A DNA stretch of 64,000 nucleotides from Cricetomys ansorgei (GCA_026225945.1 JAMJFZ010001133.1:3182501-3246500), one strand, 5' to 3'; counted from the stretch's first letter, positions 45,505 to 56,291 are shown. The notes: generated by a model not told the origin, from the sequence alone. A program made the numbers and translations.

Positions 45505-45936
45505 TAAGCAAAAAAGAAAATAAGCACACCTAAAAATGAATCTGCACCAGAAGAGCTGAATTCAGTCAGCAGGAACTTCTAACCATTGGTGGGTCATTGT
45601 CTCAAATGTTCTTTCAAATGTTCTTTGTAATCACCTCGAGGTTTGCAGGCCCTAGGAGAAATGACGGAGGCTCCATCCTGGATCACACCTGCATACCAGG
45701 ATGGAGCCTGCGTTATTTCTCCAGGGGCCTGCAAACCTCGAGGTGATTACAAAGAACATTTGAAAGAACATTTAAGACGATGACCTGTCAATGGTTTGAT
45801 GGCCCCTACTGAGACAACTGGTTCCTACTGACCACCATATGCATACCAAAAACAGACACTGGCCCTTTGAAAGTTTCCTGCCAACTGCAGCTCGCTCTCT
45901 CTTGGTGCAGTTCATCTCATAGCAGTATGCTTTTGT
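45505..45936. repeat. Large imperfect inverted repeat (outer limits)
   Basis: Beyond the near-perfect inner arms, homology continues. The reverse complement of 45505-45591 contains ACCAATGGTT, GTTCCTGCTGAC, CAGCTCTTCTGGTGCAGATT and TGTGCTT. The right side has TCAATGGTT, GTTCCTACTGAC, CAGCTCGCTCTCTCTTGGTG, CAGTTCAT and TATGCTT in the same order. The right side also carries an extra segment of about 70 bp. Confidence 0.7.
45592..45785. repeat. Near-perfect 90-bp-arm palindrome with 14-nt loop
   Basis: The left arm 45592-45681 and right arm 45696-45785 are reverse complements without indels and differ at 6 of 90 positions. The loop is ATCACACCTGCATA. Each arm holds a 12-bp tandem (AAATGTTCTTTC/AAATGTTCTTTG) and CACCTCGAGGT. 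A transcript would form a long hairpin. Confidence 0.95.
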
Positions 45937-46149
45937 TTTTTCTCTCCCTAATATGTACACTGTTAAATTTTCCTATTAAAAATGCTCTTGCATTTTTTCT
46001 ATTTCTTAAAGTGCAATTGCGCATGCCATTTCTTAAAGCATGTAAGCGTACCATGTCTGGATCCCATAGAAGAATGAACTATTGTGTTCATTTGCCATAA
46101 ATTTATTTCACTGATCTGTTTTCTTCTGTGGGGCATTCATGGAACTATT
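45937..46149. other. Link between inverted repeat and minisatellite block 2
   Basis: A/T-rich with no recognised family. Confidence 0.4.
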
Positions 46150-46915
46150 TTTGGGTGAAAGCCAGCACCTTCACCTGCAGGCACCCAGACATCCTGCAAG
46201 CACCAGGGCCTCCCACAGGAACCAGGACATCCCCCAGGCTCCAAGGAATCCTGTAGATGCCTGGGCATCATTCAGGTACCACAAACACCCAGACATCTTG
46301 CACCTGGACATCATGCAGGCACCTGGACACTCTGCAGGCACACGGACATCACATGGGTATCCAGATGTCACATAGACACCTGGTCATCCCTCAGGCATCA
46401 GGACTTTCTACAAGTACCAGGGACTCCCACAGGCACTAGGACCTGCCTTGGAAACCAGGGCATCCCACAAGGCACTAGGACTTTCTGTGGGTGCTAGGAT
46501 ATCCCCCAGGCTATGGTGAATCCCACAGACACATGGGCATCTCACAGATACCTGGATATCTTGCCAGTACCTGGACATCCTACAGGCATACAGACATCAC
46601 ACAGGCACACAGATATCACACAGGCACCCATACATCACAGACATTTGGCCACTCCTAAGGCATTTGGCCTTCTGTCAGGCATCTGATAATCCCACAGATA
46701 CTAGGATATCCCACAGGCTCCAAGACCTCCCAGAGGTACTCAGGCATACTGCAGATGCCCTTATGTCCAGGTACCAGTATGTCCTATGGGTACAGGAGCA
46801 TTACACAGATTCCTGGACATCCTGCTGGCATCCTGGCTTCCTACAGGGACCAGGGCCTCCTGCAAGCACTTGAACATTCCACAGGCACCCAGAAATCTAC
46901 TAGGCACCAGTGTAG
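46150..46915. repeat. Degenerate 20-bp minisatellite, block 2
   Basis: Same 20-bp unit and same orientation as block 1, about 38 imperfect copies. A longer phrase resembling 'accaggacatcccccaggctcc' recurs at about 46215, 46490 and 46700 and also in block 1 near 44936, suggesting a higher-order unit. Interruptions make the period drift between 18 and 21. Confidence 0.88.
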
Positions 46916-47597
46916 TTCTCTCAGTTCATGAATATATGAAGATCAAGGGGCAGCCTGAACAAAAGCCACAGGCAGAGGCCAGAGCCTGGTTGGTTTTGCC
47001 ATATTGAAGTCTTTCTGTCTGCAGCTCTGATGCTCCATCAGAGAGTCCCCTCCATAGCCTGCTTCCTCCATATCTTGGGCAGCACCCATGGGCTTAGTGA
47101 GGGCCCTGGCCTGTTGAGGTAGCTATGGTGTCCAGCCTGCTTGCTCCTGCTTCTCTTTGTTGTGGTTTCTACCCTGCCTCTCAATTCCTGACTCTCCTTC
47201 TGGTTCATTCCTTCATACTGTGTGTGAGATTGCGTGTAGAACCCCTGCAAGTCCGAATGGGAGCTCCCCACCTTGCAGGCAGCTGTGGGGCACCAAAGGC
47301 CTGCCCAGAGGAGGTGCTACTCCACCATACTCCGCTCCTAGATCACCTCCTCCACTCTGCAGGCCAAAAAATCTGTCTCATAGTTCTCCTTGTTGGACCT
47401 GGTGTCAATATAGCACCTCCTGTTCCGTGAAAATGTGAGGGGCTGTGTGCACCTTGAGTGGGGGTGATGGGGCAGCTTCTAATGCCCTGATGACTCTTCT
47501 TGTTATCCTGATGTCCTCTTGAATCTTCCCAGTTGTCATATCTTAACTTCTCACTACAGGATAAAGCTATAGCTCTCCTTTCTTCACCTCACCATCA
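46916..47597. other. GC-richer unassigned segment after the minisatellite
   Basis: From 47020 to 47480 the sequence is markedly GC-richer than the rest of the window (GGGGCACCAAAGGCCTGCCC near 47286). Two overlapping frames of 93 and 101 codons resemble nothing known. It may be the remaining body of the dispersed element that carries the minisatellite. Confidence 0.4.
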
Positions 47598-47598
47598 T

Positions 47599-47600
47599 GT

Positions 47601-47642
<42 letters not shown>

Positions 47643-47682
47643 TCATATGCAAACATCACACACACACACACACACACACACA
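47599..47682. repeat. (TG)n followed by (CA)n, inverted microsatellite pair
   Basis: (TG)n at about 47599-47640 and (CA)n at 47657-47682 are separated by ATTCATATGCAAACAT. The tracts can pair as a hairpin. Confidence 0.95.
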
Positions 47683-47952
47683 GAGAATAATATATAAATC
47701 TCTGACACTTTCTCAATGGAGTTCTCTTATGAAATTGGATAAATGAGTATCCAGTGATTTTACAGTGATGGCTGGAGAGAGTCATAGAGTCAGGTTAGTA
47801 AACTACATGTTACTTTTTCTATATTGCTTTTCTTTTTCTCACAAAGAAACATCTTATTTATTCTTTGTTGTTGTTCTTCAATGAACCTTCTTAAAAAATA
47901 AATTTAATACCCTCTTTAGTTGCTCATATGATCAGATACTCCATAAATCGTT

Positions 47953-48183
47953 TTAAAGATTTATTTATTTTTATTTTTCTGTTTATGGATATTTTTCCTG
48001 CATGTATATCTATGTACCATGTGTATATCTGGTGCCCAAGAAGGGCAGAAGAGAGTGTCAGATTCTCTGGAACTTGAGTGACAGATGGTTGTAAGCCACC
48101 ATGTGAGTGCTGAGAATTGGACCTGGGTCCTCTGATAGAGCATCCAATGCTCTTAACCACAGAACTATCTTTCTAGTCCCCTC
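47953..48183 (-). mobile_element. B2 SINE
   Basis: Antisense: TTTTAAAGATTTATTTATTT tail, AGATGGTTGTAAGCCACCAT, GTGAGTGCTGAGAATTGGAC and CCAATGCTCTTAACCACAGA head. Confidence 0.93.
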
Positions 48184-48699
48184 ATAAATTATTGTCTTTT
48201 GAGGCATTTTCTTAGCGTGCTCTAGTCTGGGCTGCTTCCCTATATATCTGGATACAATTGTTACTGTAAGTTGCACAAATCTTTGATAATAATTTTAAAA
48301 ATGCATGTATATTTTATAAATAACCCTAATTAACACATATATCATCTCCATTAGTTAAAGAGCTTTTCTTCCCCATACCATTCAATAAAACACTTCATAG
48401 GTTAACTTTATTGTGATTTGACATTGATTAATTTTACCTTTGAAAACCTAAAATAATATTAAATAATATATTATGTAATTTTGCATTTATGTATCTAAAC
48501 CTGTTAGATTTTGCGATTCATATATATATATATGAATATGTGTGTGTGTGTGTGTATGTGTGTATGGGTATTATATATGTATATAATATGATATATAATA
48601 ATGTATATATGTGTATAATACTGATTGCAGTAGTTTTCAGTTGTTTTGTTTAATATTGTACATATGACTAGAATAGAAAATATCTTATATTTTCTTCTG
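48184..48699. other. AT-rich DNA with TATATA/TGTG low complexity at 48515-48625
   Basis: No gene. The low-complexity stretch alternates ATATAT, a TG run at 48539-48557 and TATAATATGA. Confidence 0.5.
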
Positions 48700-49130
48700 G
48701 AAAATTAAAAAAAATATAATTTACATTTAATACTTGCACCTATGATCTCTCTAAAATAATTTCTTTTGCATGTGGCATAAAACAAGGAGCAAGATTGATT
48801 TTTATATGGATGTCCAATCTCTAGCAATATTTATGAGAAAAGCAAGGTGTGCTCTTACTGAATTGCAGTAGTACCTTTGAGGTAAAACAAATAGCTACAT
48901 GTGCGGAGCTTTATATTTCCTCCCCTCTATTCTCCATCTATTGTCTGTCTGGACCATGAACATTGTCTTGGTAGCTGCAGATTTATAGTGATTTTGATGT
49001 TTTAGAGCTGTAAATCCTCCAGTTTAATTCTCTAAGGATGTCTTAGAACCTAAGACATCTAAGATGTCTGAGGAACCTAAATACGTTCCTCTGCATTTCA
49101 CATACATTTAAAAACTTAGTCTGTAATGTC

Positions 49131-49196
49131 AACCCAAACCAAACCAGTCTAAACCAGTCCAAATCAAACCAAACCAAACCAGATCAAATTAAAGTA
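49131..49196. repeat. (CCAAA)n-like pentanucleotide tract
   Basis: ACCAAACCAAACCAG-type units with substitutions over about 65 bp, inside the L1M relic. Confidence 0.85.
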
Positions 49197-49261
49197 AATC
49201 ATCTTCAGTCACAACTGAGAACACTGAGCTTGTTTGGGTAAGATTTTATATTTTAATAGTT

Positions 49262-49289
49262 TTTGTTGTTGTTGCTGTTGCTGTTGCTC
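49262..49289. repeat. (TTG/CTG)n trinucleotide tract
   Basis: GTTGTTGTTGCTGTTGCTGT. Short. Confidence 0.85.
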
Positions 49290-49909
49290 ACGAATGTCAC
49301 TTTACTGACGTAGATATCTGTCATTTCTGTCAGTACTGTTTAGGGTTCACACTTTAGTGGTTTTCTGTAACATGCTAAATTTATTATTTTTTGTTTTAAT
49401 TTTATTTAATCCTCATTTTATCTCATATTTTGATGGTTTTAGGAATGACTATTGTGTATGAAATTATTTGTCAATTATTTGTTGATAGCATATAAAATGC
49501 AACTAATTTTTATATGTTGAACATGTATCTGAAGCTTAATAAATTTGGCCACTGGATTTTTTGGATTTTCTACATGCATAAAGTATCATATATAAATAAC
49601 TATAACTTCAAAATTTGCATTTTAATTATACCTTTTATATGCTCATGTAGTTTTACTATAGTATGTAGAGCCTCTATGACAGTACTTAATACATTCACTG
49701 GTACTGATGAATCTAATTTTTCTTGACCTATATGTTTTAGGGAGGAAGCATTCAATATTCCACCATTAAATTTAATACTACATGTAAGTTCTCTTTGGGG
49801 CCTGCTCTCAGTTTGAGAAATCAGAATTTCTTATTGCTAGTCTTTTGGGAGTTTTTAGTATGAATGGATATTGAATTTTATTTATTGTTTTCTTAGTCTA
49901 TTGATATAT

Positions 49910-50276
49910 TGTCTTAGTCAGAGTTCTGTTGCTTTGAAGAGACACCATGACCACAGCAACTATTACAAAAGATAGCATTTAATTGGTGCTTCCTTACAAT
50001 TTCAGAGGTTTAATCCATCCTTGTCATGGCAGGGAACATGGTGGCATTGTGTTGGAGAAGTAGCTGAAAGTTCTACATTTGAATCCACAGGCAGCAGGAA
50101 GAGAGAGAGCCAGTTGGCCTGACTTGGGCTTTTGAAACCTCAAGGCCCACCCTCAGTGACATACTTCCTCCATGAAGGCCACACCTCCTAATCCTTTCAA
50201 ATAGTGCCATTTCCTGGTGATCAAGTGTTCAGATCTATGAACCTATGGGGGCCCTTCTCATTCAAACTACTGCACA
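49910..50276 (-). mobile_element. Solitary MaLR LTR (ORR1-type) inside L1M
   Basis: It starts TGTCTTAGTCAGAGTTCTGT and carries GAAGAGACACCATGACCACA, TAGTGCCATTTCCTGGTGAT and GAACCTATGGGGGCCCTTCT, ending ACTACTGCACA. The flanks are TA-rich (TATAT before, AATATAT after), so the duplication is ambiguous. L1M sequence resumes afterwards. Confidence 0.9.
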
Positions 50277-50944
50277 AATATATATGTTTGCATTATTATA
50301 TATTATATAAATTATATATATATAATTTATATATATTTTCCTTTATTCTGTTGACATAGAAATATGTGCTGATTGTGGTTCAAATGTTAAACTAATCTTG
50401 CATTCTGAGAAGAAACTTGGTGTTGATGTCTTACTTGGTTCATACATTGCTGTATTTGTTTTGCTAGTATTTTAGTTAACAGTTTTAATCCACAAAATAC
50501 ACTACTCTGAATTGTGACTTTTTTGTAATGTCTGTGTAAGATTCTGTTATCAGGATTATAATAATTTCACACTGAACAGTAGATTAATTGGTTGCAGAAT
50601 ATTAGGTTGAAAATAAATTTCCTTAAAAATTTAAAGTACTGCCCCACTATCTTCTAATATCCAATAAACTCTTGAGAAGAATGAGGTCATTGTGATTTAT
50701 ATTGTAACCTATGATGTCTTCTGAGTCTTCATTGTACTGGGCTTTGTTGACCTTTTTTCTTCTTGGTTGTGGAGAGTGAAGTTTCTTTCAGACTTGAGAC
50801 TAAAACCCTTTGTTTGTGGGAACTTTTCATGAATATTTGCCTTAACAGTTAAGCAATCCCCCATCTCACCATACCGAAGAGGTATGCGTCACCTGATATA
50901 GCAGAAAGAACTTCCCAGATGTTATAAGTCTGTGTATCTAAAGA
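50277..50944 (-). mobile_element. Ancient LINE-1 (L1M-type) ORF2 relic, part 2
   Basis: After the LTR: GTTAAACTAATCTTGCATTC near 50387 and TTTTGCTAGTATTTTAGTTA near 50459 continue the antisense reverse-transcriptase region. A perfect AT palindrome (ATAAATTATATATA-type) lies at about 50307-50330. Confidence 0.7.
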
Positions 50945-51270
50945 TGGGAAACTACTCTGGGTTTTCTGAGTAGACCTGGGGTGGCAGAAGGGACACAGAA
51001 AGAGTCACAGTAACAAACGAGGCAATGTGGTGAGGATGGGGGAAAGGTCACTAGCCAAAGAGCATAAGCAGTTTTCATTAGCTGGAAAAGGCAAGGAAAC
51101 TGATGCCTTCATAGAGCCTCCTGAAGGATTTGACACCTTGACATTGCACTAGTGAGATTTATTCTAGATGTCATGTGTCTGGAACTATAATAGAATAAAC
51201 TTGAGTTGTCTCTGGTCATTCAGTTTGACTGATCTTGTTGTTATAGGCACCGGGGATTAATAGAAATGAA
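50945..51270 (+). mobile_element. MLT1 LTR
   Basis: AGCTGGAAAAGGCAAGGAAA near 51079, ATAGAGCCTCCTGAAGGATT near 51112, TTGACACCTTGACATTGCAC, then AATAGAATAAACTTGAGTTG. This matches the MLT1 order in sense. It is old and splits the antisense L1M. Confidence 0.8.
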
Positions 51271-51589
51271 TTTTTGCCTCTCACTTTGTTTTCTGTTCTT
51301 TCTTTAGGAACTTATATTTCATTATCACTTCTAGAACATACTGCAGTTTTCATATCTTTATTTAATCTTGTTTTCTGTCTAATTTTCTAGGACATTTTCT
51401 AAATTCATCTTTAAGCTCATCCTTTTGAAAATTTTATTTCTTATAACAAATTGTTCTTTTTATTTGTTCCTGGAATTGTATTTTTTTTAAAAAAAATGTC
51501 AATATCTTCTTATTCATAGTTGCAGTATCTTATTTCACTTTTCCCTAAGAATATTAATAATAATAATTTTCTTAGCAGTTTTACTATCC
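51271..51589 (-). mobile_element. LINE-1 L1M-type 5'/ORF1-region relic
   Basis: T-rich antisense sequence of the style seen upstream of ORF2 in L1M (TAAGCTCATCCTTTTGAAAA, TTGTTCTTTTTATTTGTTCC). Assigned mainly by position and composition. Confidence 0.45.
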
Positions 51590-52530
51590 TTGAAAAGCTA
51601 TATAGAAGTCTAATGTTATAGAAGCTTCCTAAAATGCGCACATATATGAAAAGAATTTAAATGCAGTCATTATAATGGGGGAAGACAGTGCTCCAAGTAG
51701 TAAGATTTCCATTTCTAGGAATAGATTATACCTTGTTGATTAATTGGCCAAAGGGGTCCCATGGACCCTCCAAACATTCCATGCTATTGCCAAAGCTATT
51801 TATTGCTCTTCATAACTTGATAGTAAGGCCCTAATGTTGAAGACAACACTTACTTATCAAATATGGAGAAGCCAAGCTGGTGCCAAACTAGAAAGTCACC
51901 CCTACTTACTAGCATTCATGGTACTGGAAGGTACTCTGCATGGTACCAAATGAGAAGGTTAATCATCAGTATCACCAAGCTACAACCACTGCAACTTACA
52001 GTATTGATCTTCCTGCAAAATATACTGGTGCAACAGTAGTAAAATAGTATGAGAATAGTGAACCACTTTCTGATTAGGTTTAAGACCCTATCCATGAGAT
52101 AGAATCCATGCCTGACACTGCTAAAGGGGCCCAGAACCTGAGGCTAGATGTCTTCATCAAACCCCTTCCCTCAAGAGTCAGAGAGCTATGTGGAAGAGAG
52201 TATAGAAATATTCTAAGAGCCAGAGGTGATGGATAACTCCAAGGATATAGTGTCTTCCAGACACAAAAAAAGAGTGATGTATGTATGAACTGACAGAGTC
52301 TGTGGCAGCAAGTACAACAACTACACAGTTCAAGCCAGATGGGGCCTGAGCACTGAGACGGGGAAGTGGACACAGGGTCCCACCCGTAGCCTAGAAGCTA
52401 CTTGCAATTGATACTTGCTGGTAAATGAATCATTAGTTTTCTCTAATGGACTGTCATGGAGTATATTAACTACACTCAGGGCAGGTCCATGTCCAGGAGT
52501 AGTTGGACAACACAACAAAACTCCTTTTGT

Positions 52531-52586
<56 letters not shown>

Positions 52587-52757
52587 CTTCTGTTATCGTT
52601 TTGTTTTGGCATTTTTTTGTCTTATTGGGTTTATGTTTGTTTTGATTTTTGTTTTTCTGTTTGCTTTATTTTGAGAGAGAGAAAGCATGAAGTTGGGTGG
52701 GTAGGGAGGTGCCTCTGGGGAGGCAAATGTGATCAAAATATATTGTATGAAAAAAAT
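51590..52757 (+). mobile_element. LINE-1 (younger rodent type) 3' UTR
   Basis: GCTATTGCCAAAGCTATTTA near 51782, GGATATAGTGTCTTCCAGAC near 52243, CAAGCCAGATGGGGCCTGAG near 52332, GTGTCTTCC- and AGTAGTTGG-type phrases, then GATCAAAATATATTGTATGA at 52731, the usual rodent L1 3' terminus. Non-coding. The TG tract at 52531-52578 lies within it. Confidence 0.88.
52531..52578. repeat. (TG)n microsatellite
   Basis: About 24 TG units inside the L1 3' UTR. The open frames across it (CVCV) are artefacts. Confidence 0.97.
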
Positions 52758-52895
52758 ATTTTTGAGACAGGGTTTCTCTGTTGTAACTCTGGCTGTCCTG
52801 GAACTCACTCTGAATACCAGGGTAGACTCAAACTCACAGAGATCTGCCTGCTTCTGTCTCTCCAGTACTGGGTGCCACCATCACCTGGCATGAAA
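52757..52895 (-). mobile_element. B1 SINE
   Basis: Antisense: TTTTTGAGACAGGGTTTCTC, TGTTGTAACTCTGGCTGTCC, TGGAACTCACTCTGAATACC and CACAGAGATCTGCCTGCTTC. It abuts the L1 3' end. Confidence 0.93.
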
Positions 52896-53849
52896 AATAA
52901 AGTAAATAGATTAAAAATAAAAAAATCTGCTTCTTCAAGTCTTACCCAAATGCTCTAATTTTTAAAAAAATAATATATGATAGAAGCTTTCTTTGCAGTT
53001 TCATAATACTTCATTTGTTAGCTAAAACTTAGATGGGCACTCAAATTTAACAGAAGTGCTAAATGTGTGGGTGGAACTTTATGTCAACCTTTAGTGTATG
53101 GTGTCTTCAGCTCTTCCCAAGCTACTCAGAATGATGGCGCATACATTGGTCCTTGGCCAGCTTCAGTATTGTGTAAGATTCCAGTGAGTTTGTCTCCTCT
53201 CTTAGTAACTACAATTGTTCAGACACTTTCCACCTTCCACGGATCTGTGCTATTTTATTCCCGTATCTTGCTATTGTACTGCCTATTCCGAGTCTCCTTC
53301 AAGTAAAAATACTTGTGATTTTTATCATAGCATGATTTATAGAGGGGCTGAAAGTAGATATATATTCAATTTGCCATTTTGAGTAGAAATACTAAGGATT
53401 CTGTTCTTTAGCCTAATCTTTAAAGTCGGTGCTTTACAGGTAGGCACCATCTGCACTGTTTTCCTTTTCATCCATGTGCTTACTTCTCAAGCCTTTCCAT
53501 TTCTGCCACTCCAACCACCGACTTCCGTCTTTGTGTCTACTTTTATTGAGAGGTTTACTTCCAGATGGTTTTACTTTCATTCAGCAGTTGGCTCTCCTAT
53601 TGTACACTCAAGCTAAATGTGTTCAGAACTAATATCATTATTTTTCTACAGGCTTGGTGCATTTTATCCACACACAGCCCAAGGGCTTTTTTGGGTGGTG
53701 GGACAGATCCTCTTTTATTGGCATCATTTGCCGTCTAAGATTGAAAATTGGGAATCCTTCTTAACTAGCCCTACACACTTAGCTCTAATAGCCACTTAGT
53801 TTATCATGTATATATCTTTCATTGTTCTCCTTTCTTTCCTCAGTCATTA
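52896..53849. other. Unassigned DNA
   Basis: No recognised family. Possible very old L2/CR1 traces near 53460-53560. No gene is supported. Confidence 0.4.
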
Positions 53850-53960
53850 TTTAACACTCCTATGTTAGCCAAAGCTTTTCACATTCATTGCTATAGACCA
53901 TTGTAGTAACCTAAGTTAATGCCTACCCTCTGATCTTTTACACTCCTCTGTTGATGTAAA
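53850..53960 (+). mobile_element. Possible L2 relic
   Basis: GCTATAGACCATTGTAGTAA near 53901 followed by ATGCCTACCCTCTGATCTTT recalls the L2 phrase 'ggactattgcaatagccttctaactgatctccc'. Weak. Confidence 0.4.
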
Positions 53961-55014
53961 TCACCCAAGAGATACCGAATACCAGTCTGTGCAATGGATA
54001 GTGCACATTGGCAGTATCATGGAGAAAGATATGGTTACTCTTTGTGTTAATAGAGAATATAGTTTACTGGTAAAGCTTACATTTGTGGGGAATTTCAAAA
54101 GAGTCTGTCAGTATTAAGGGATATAGATGGCACTAGCTAGCCACTTAAGAGGAGATTCTGACTTACCTGGGATATTTGGAAATATTTCCTAGATGATGGT
54201 TACCATATTCAGACCCCAAATTATGATGTATACTCCACATAGAAGAAATATACCCTGTCACAGGCATATGTACTGATAGACTGCAAGAGGATCCATCTAG
54301 CTAGGGAATGAAGTGCGTATAATGCTGGAGAGATGACCAGGAGCCAGTTCACTTGAAGTCTTTTATACAAGTGTAAGCAGATTAGGAATTTTTTTTTCTA
54401 AGAAAGCAAGAAATACATCACTTAATGTTTTACATTGCATTTGATGAAATCTATCTTTGTAGGCGGAATGGATTGGAACGGATTAAGCAGGCAGAGGTAA
54501 ATTAATTATAATAACCAAGATGGGAGATAATGATGGCTTAGTAGAGTAGGACAAAGGCAATGGAGTGAGACTGAAGTAGTTAGCTTTTCAGTTTATTTCG
54601 GAGGTAGACATGGAAGATTAAAGTACTGGGAGAGATTTAGAAACAAAAAAGGCAGTTTGGTGGTTCAGTTTTTATTATATTGTCTGAAGTGTTGTTAGAC
54701 ACCTAAGTACATAGAAATAGTCCTCAGACATGAGCATCCACCACACTTACTGGGTGGTACTGTGCTATACTTCTTTTTTTTTTTTTTAAGGACCAAATTC
54801 TACCTCTACTATGCAAATGCATCTGTTCCCTTTCTGGCTCTGGTTAACGTGTCTACCCATCTCACTAAAGACTTCTCATGTTTTAGGTTCTTTTTAGAAG
54901 GAAGTTGTGAATTCGTATAGGGAAAACAAAACACAACACAAATTCGAAGTCCAAATCATTTGTGTGTCCACCTTTAGTACCCATTATATTGTCATGTGAT
55001 TATTTTAAAAGTAT
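53961..55014. other. Unassigned DNA
   Basis: No repeat or gene recognised. A T-run lies at 54773-54788. Confidence 0.4.
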
Positions 55015-55125
55015 CTCTTTCCTCGACTGGTCTGTGAACAAAGAGCATGATTCATCTTTTGTCTTCAATATGCAGTAGCAAGCACGGAGTAGGTCTTCAA
55101 AAACATTTGTTAAGTGATAGGATCA
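55015..55125 (+). mobile_element. L2 3'-end relic
   Basis: ACTGGTCTGTGAACAAAGAG, AGCAAGCACGGAGTAGGTCT and CAAAAACATTTGTTAAGTGA match the L2 3' terminus ('agcacagtgcctggcacatagtaggtgctcaataaatatttgttgaatga'). Confidence 0.6.
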
Positions 55126-56291
55126 CTTCTTCATGTATGACAAGAAAATATTCGCTACACTTGATATTGTTTAAATGGAACCTGAGAATGGCAGTAATTA
55201 GGGCTTAATATATTTCTATCCCTTTATTTTCTTTTGGCCATATAGATTGACCACATTAAGCTGTTTATTGCATCTTTGTCAAAAGTCTGTGCTAATATTC
55301 TCTTGTAGACATAGAAATTGAATCAAAGAAGGAACTTAAATCGATAAAATTAACAAACAAGCTGGAAAAGTAGAACCCGTCACTGAAGGATGTGTGAGGT
55401 ACAGGGTGTATTGACAGTTGCGGTAACTAAGGAGACTGATATTGATAGCAGAAGCCATTATGAAGTGAACACTCACTGGGGCGTGTGTTGAGATCAGTTG
55501 CTATAGGAAGCAGTTGAATACGAATGTCACTATAGTGCTATCCTTGGCCTTGCTAGGGGCCATGGCATTAGCAATTACTGATATGATTTTCTTAATGCTT
55601 ATTTTAAGATTTGAAGTACACTTGCTGCCTTCACACAGCAATGGCCCCTAATGACATGGACGTACCCCATACTTCAGAAGGAAATTTCCGGAGAGGCCAA
55701 GCGTAAAGTGGTTTGGTTAAAAATGAGAATATAAATTTAACTAGATTTCTCCAGTGGCTTAGATACATCTTGGTTCTTAAAAACTTTTGGAAACTGCATA
55801 AAGTTTTTAAGCCCACATTTCCTATAATCATGGCTTCTGTTCAGGGGAGAATACAGGTTTTTAAGAGAGTAAGAATAGGAAAATACTCATTTGGATTTTT
55901 GACACTCAACCTGTTAACATCAAACTGAAACTCTGCTGTTTCTAATGGGGTTGGGGAACCCTTCCCTCAGAGTAAACAGTGATAGTGTGCAAGTAAGTAG
56001 ACCATATTGTGTGTCTGGGAGCCAGGGTAGCCTGTGGCACAGAGCTGTCAGGTAGCCAGATTGCTTTCTGCTGTGCCTGAAAAGTCTGTGTTTCCCTTCC
56101 CAAAACTTCTTCTCTAAGAAGAAAAGAGCAATTTAAAGCCATATTACCCTTTCCATTACTCATCAGCATCTAGGTAATGCTTTGCAGAGGCCGAGTGTGC
56201 AAAAGAAATGAGGAGCCAATGACCACTAATACAGTTTACATTGCCTTTTTTTTTCAATGTGCCAACAACCAATACTTAAAAAACCCTATCA
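55126..56291. other. Unassigned DNA
   Basis: No recognised feature. Short frames on both strands look random. Confidence 0.4.

Larger units (their letters stand above)
48700..49909 (-). mobile_element. Ancient LINE-1 (L1M-type) ORF2 relic, part 1
   Basis: Antisense: TTGGTAGCTGCAGATTTATA near 48969 (equivalent to 'gattactgtagctttgtag'), ATGCAACTAATTTTTATATG near 49497 and GGGAGGAAGCATTCAATATT near 49741, all in L1M ORF2 order. Heavily diverged, with no usable frame. Confidence 0.75.

Noticed and set aside
44575..46915. CRISPR-like array of direct repeats
   Set aside because: The 20-bp units are contiguous and degenerate with no unique spacers, and the DNA is mammalian.
47125..47438. Overlapping 101- and 93-codon frames in a GC-rich block
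   Set aside because: Two frames open at once in GC-rich DNA is expected by composition. No homology recognised.
54004..54035. Resemblance to the 5' end of U4 snRNA (GCACATTGGCAGTATCAT)
   Set aside because: Similarity covers only about 20 bases and the rest of U4 is absent.
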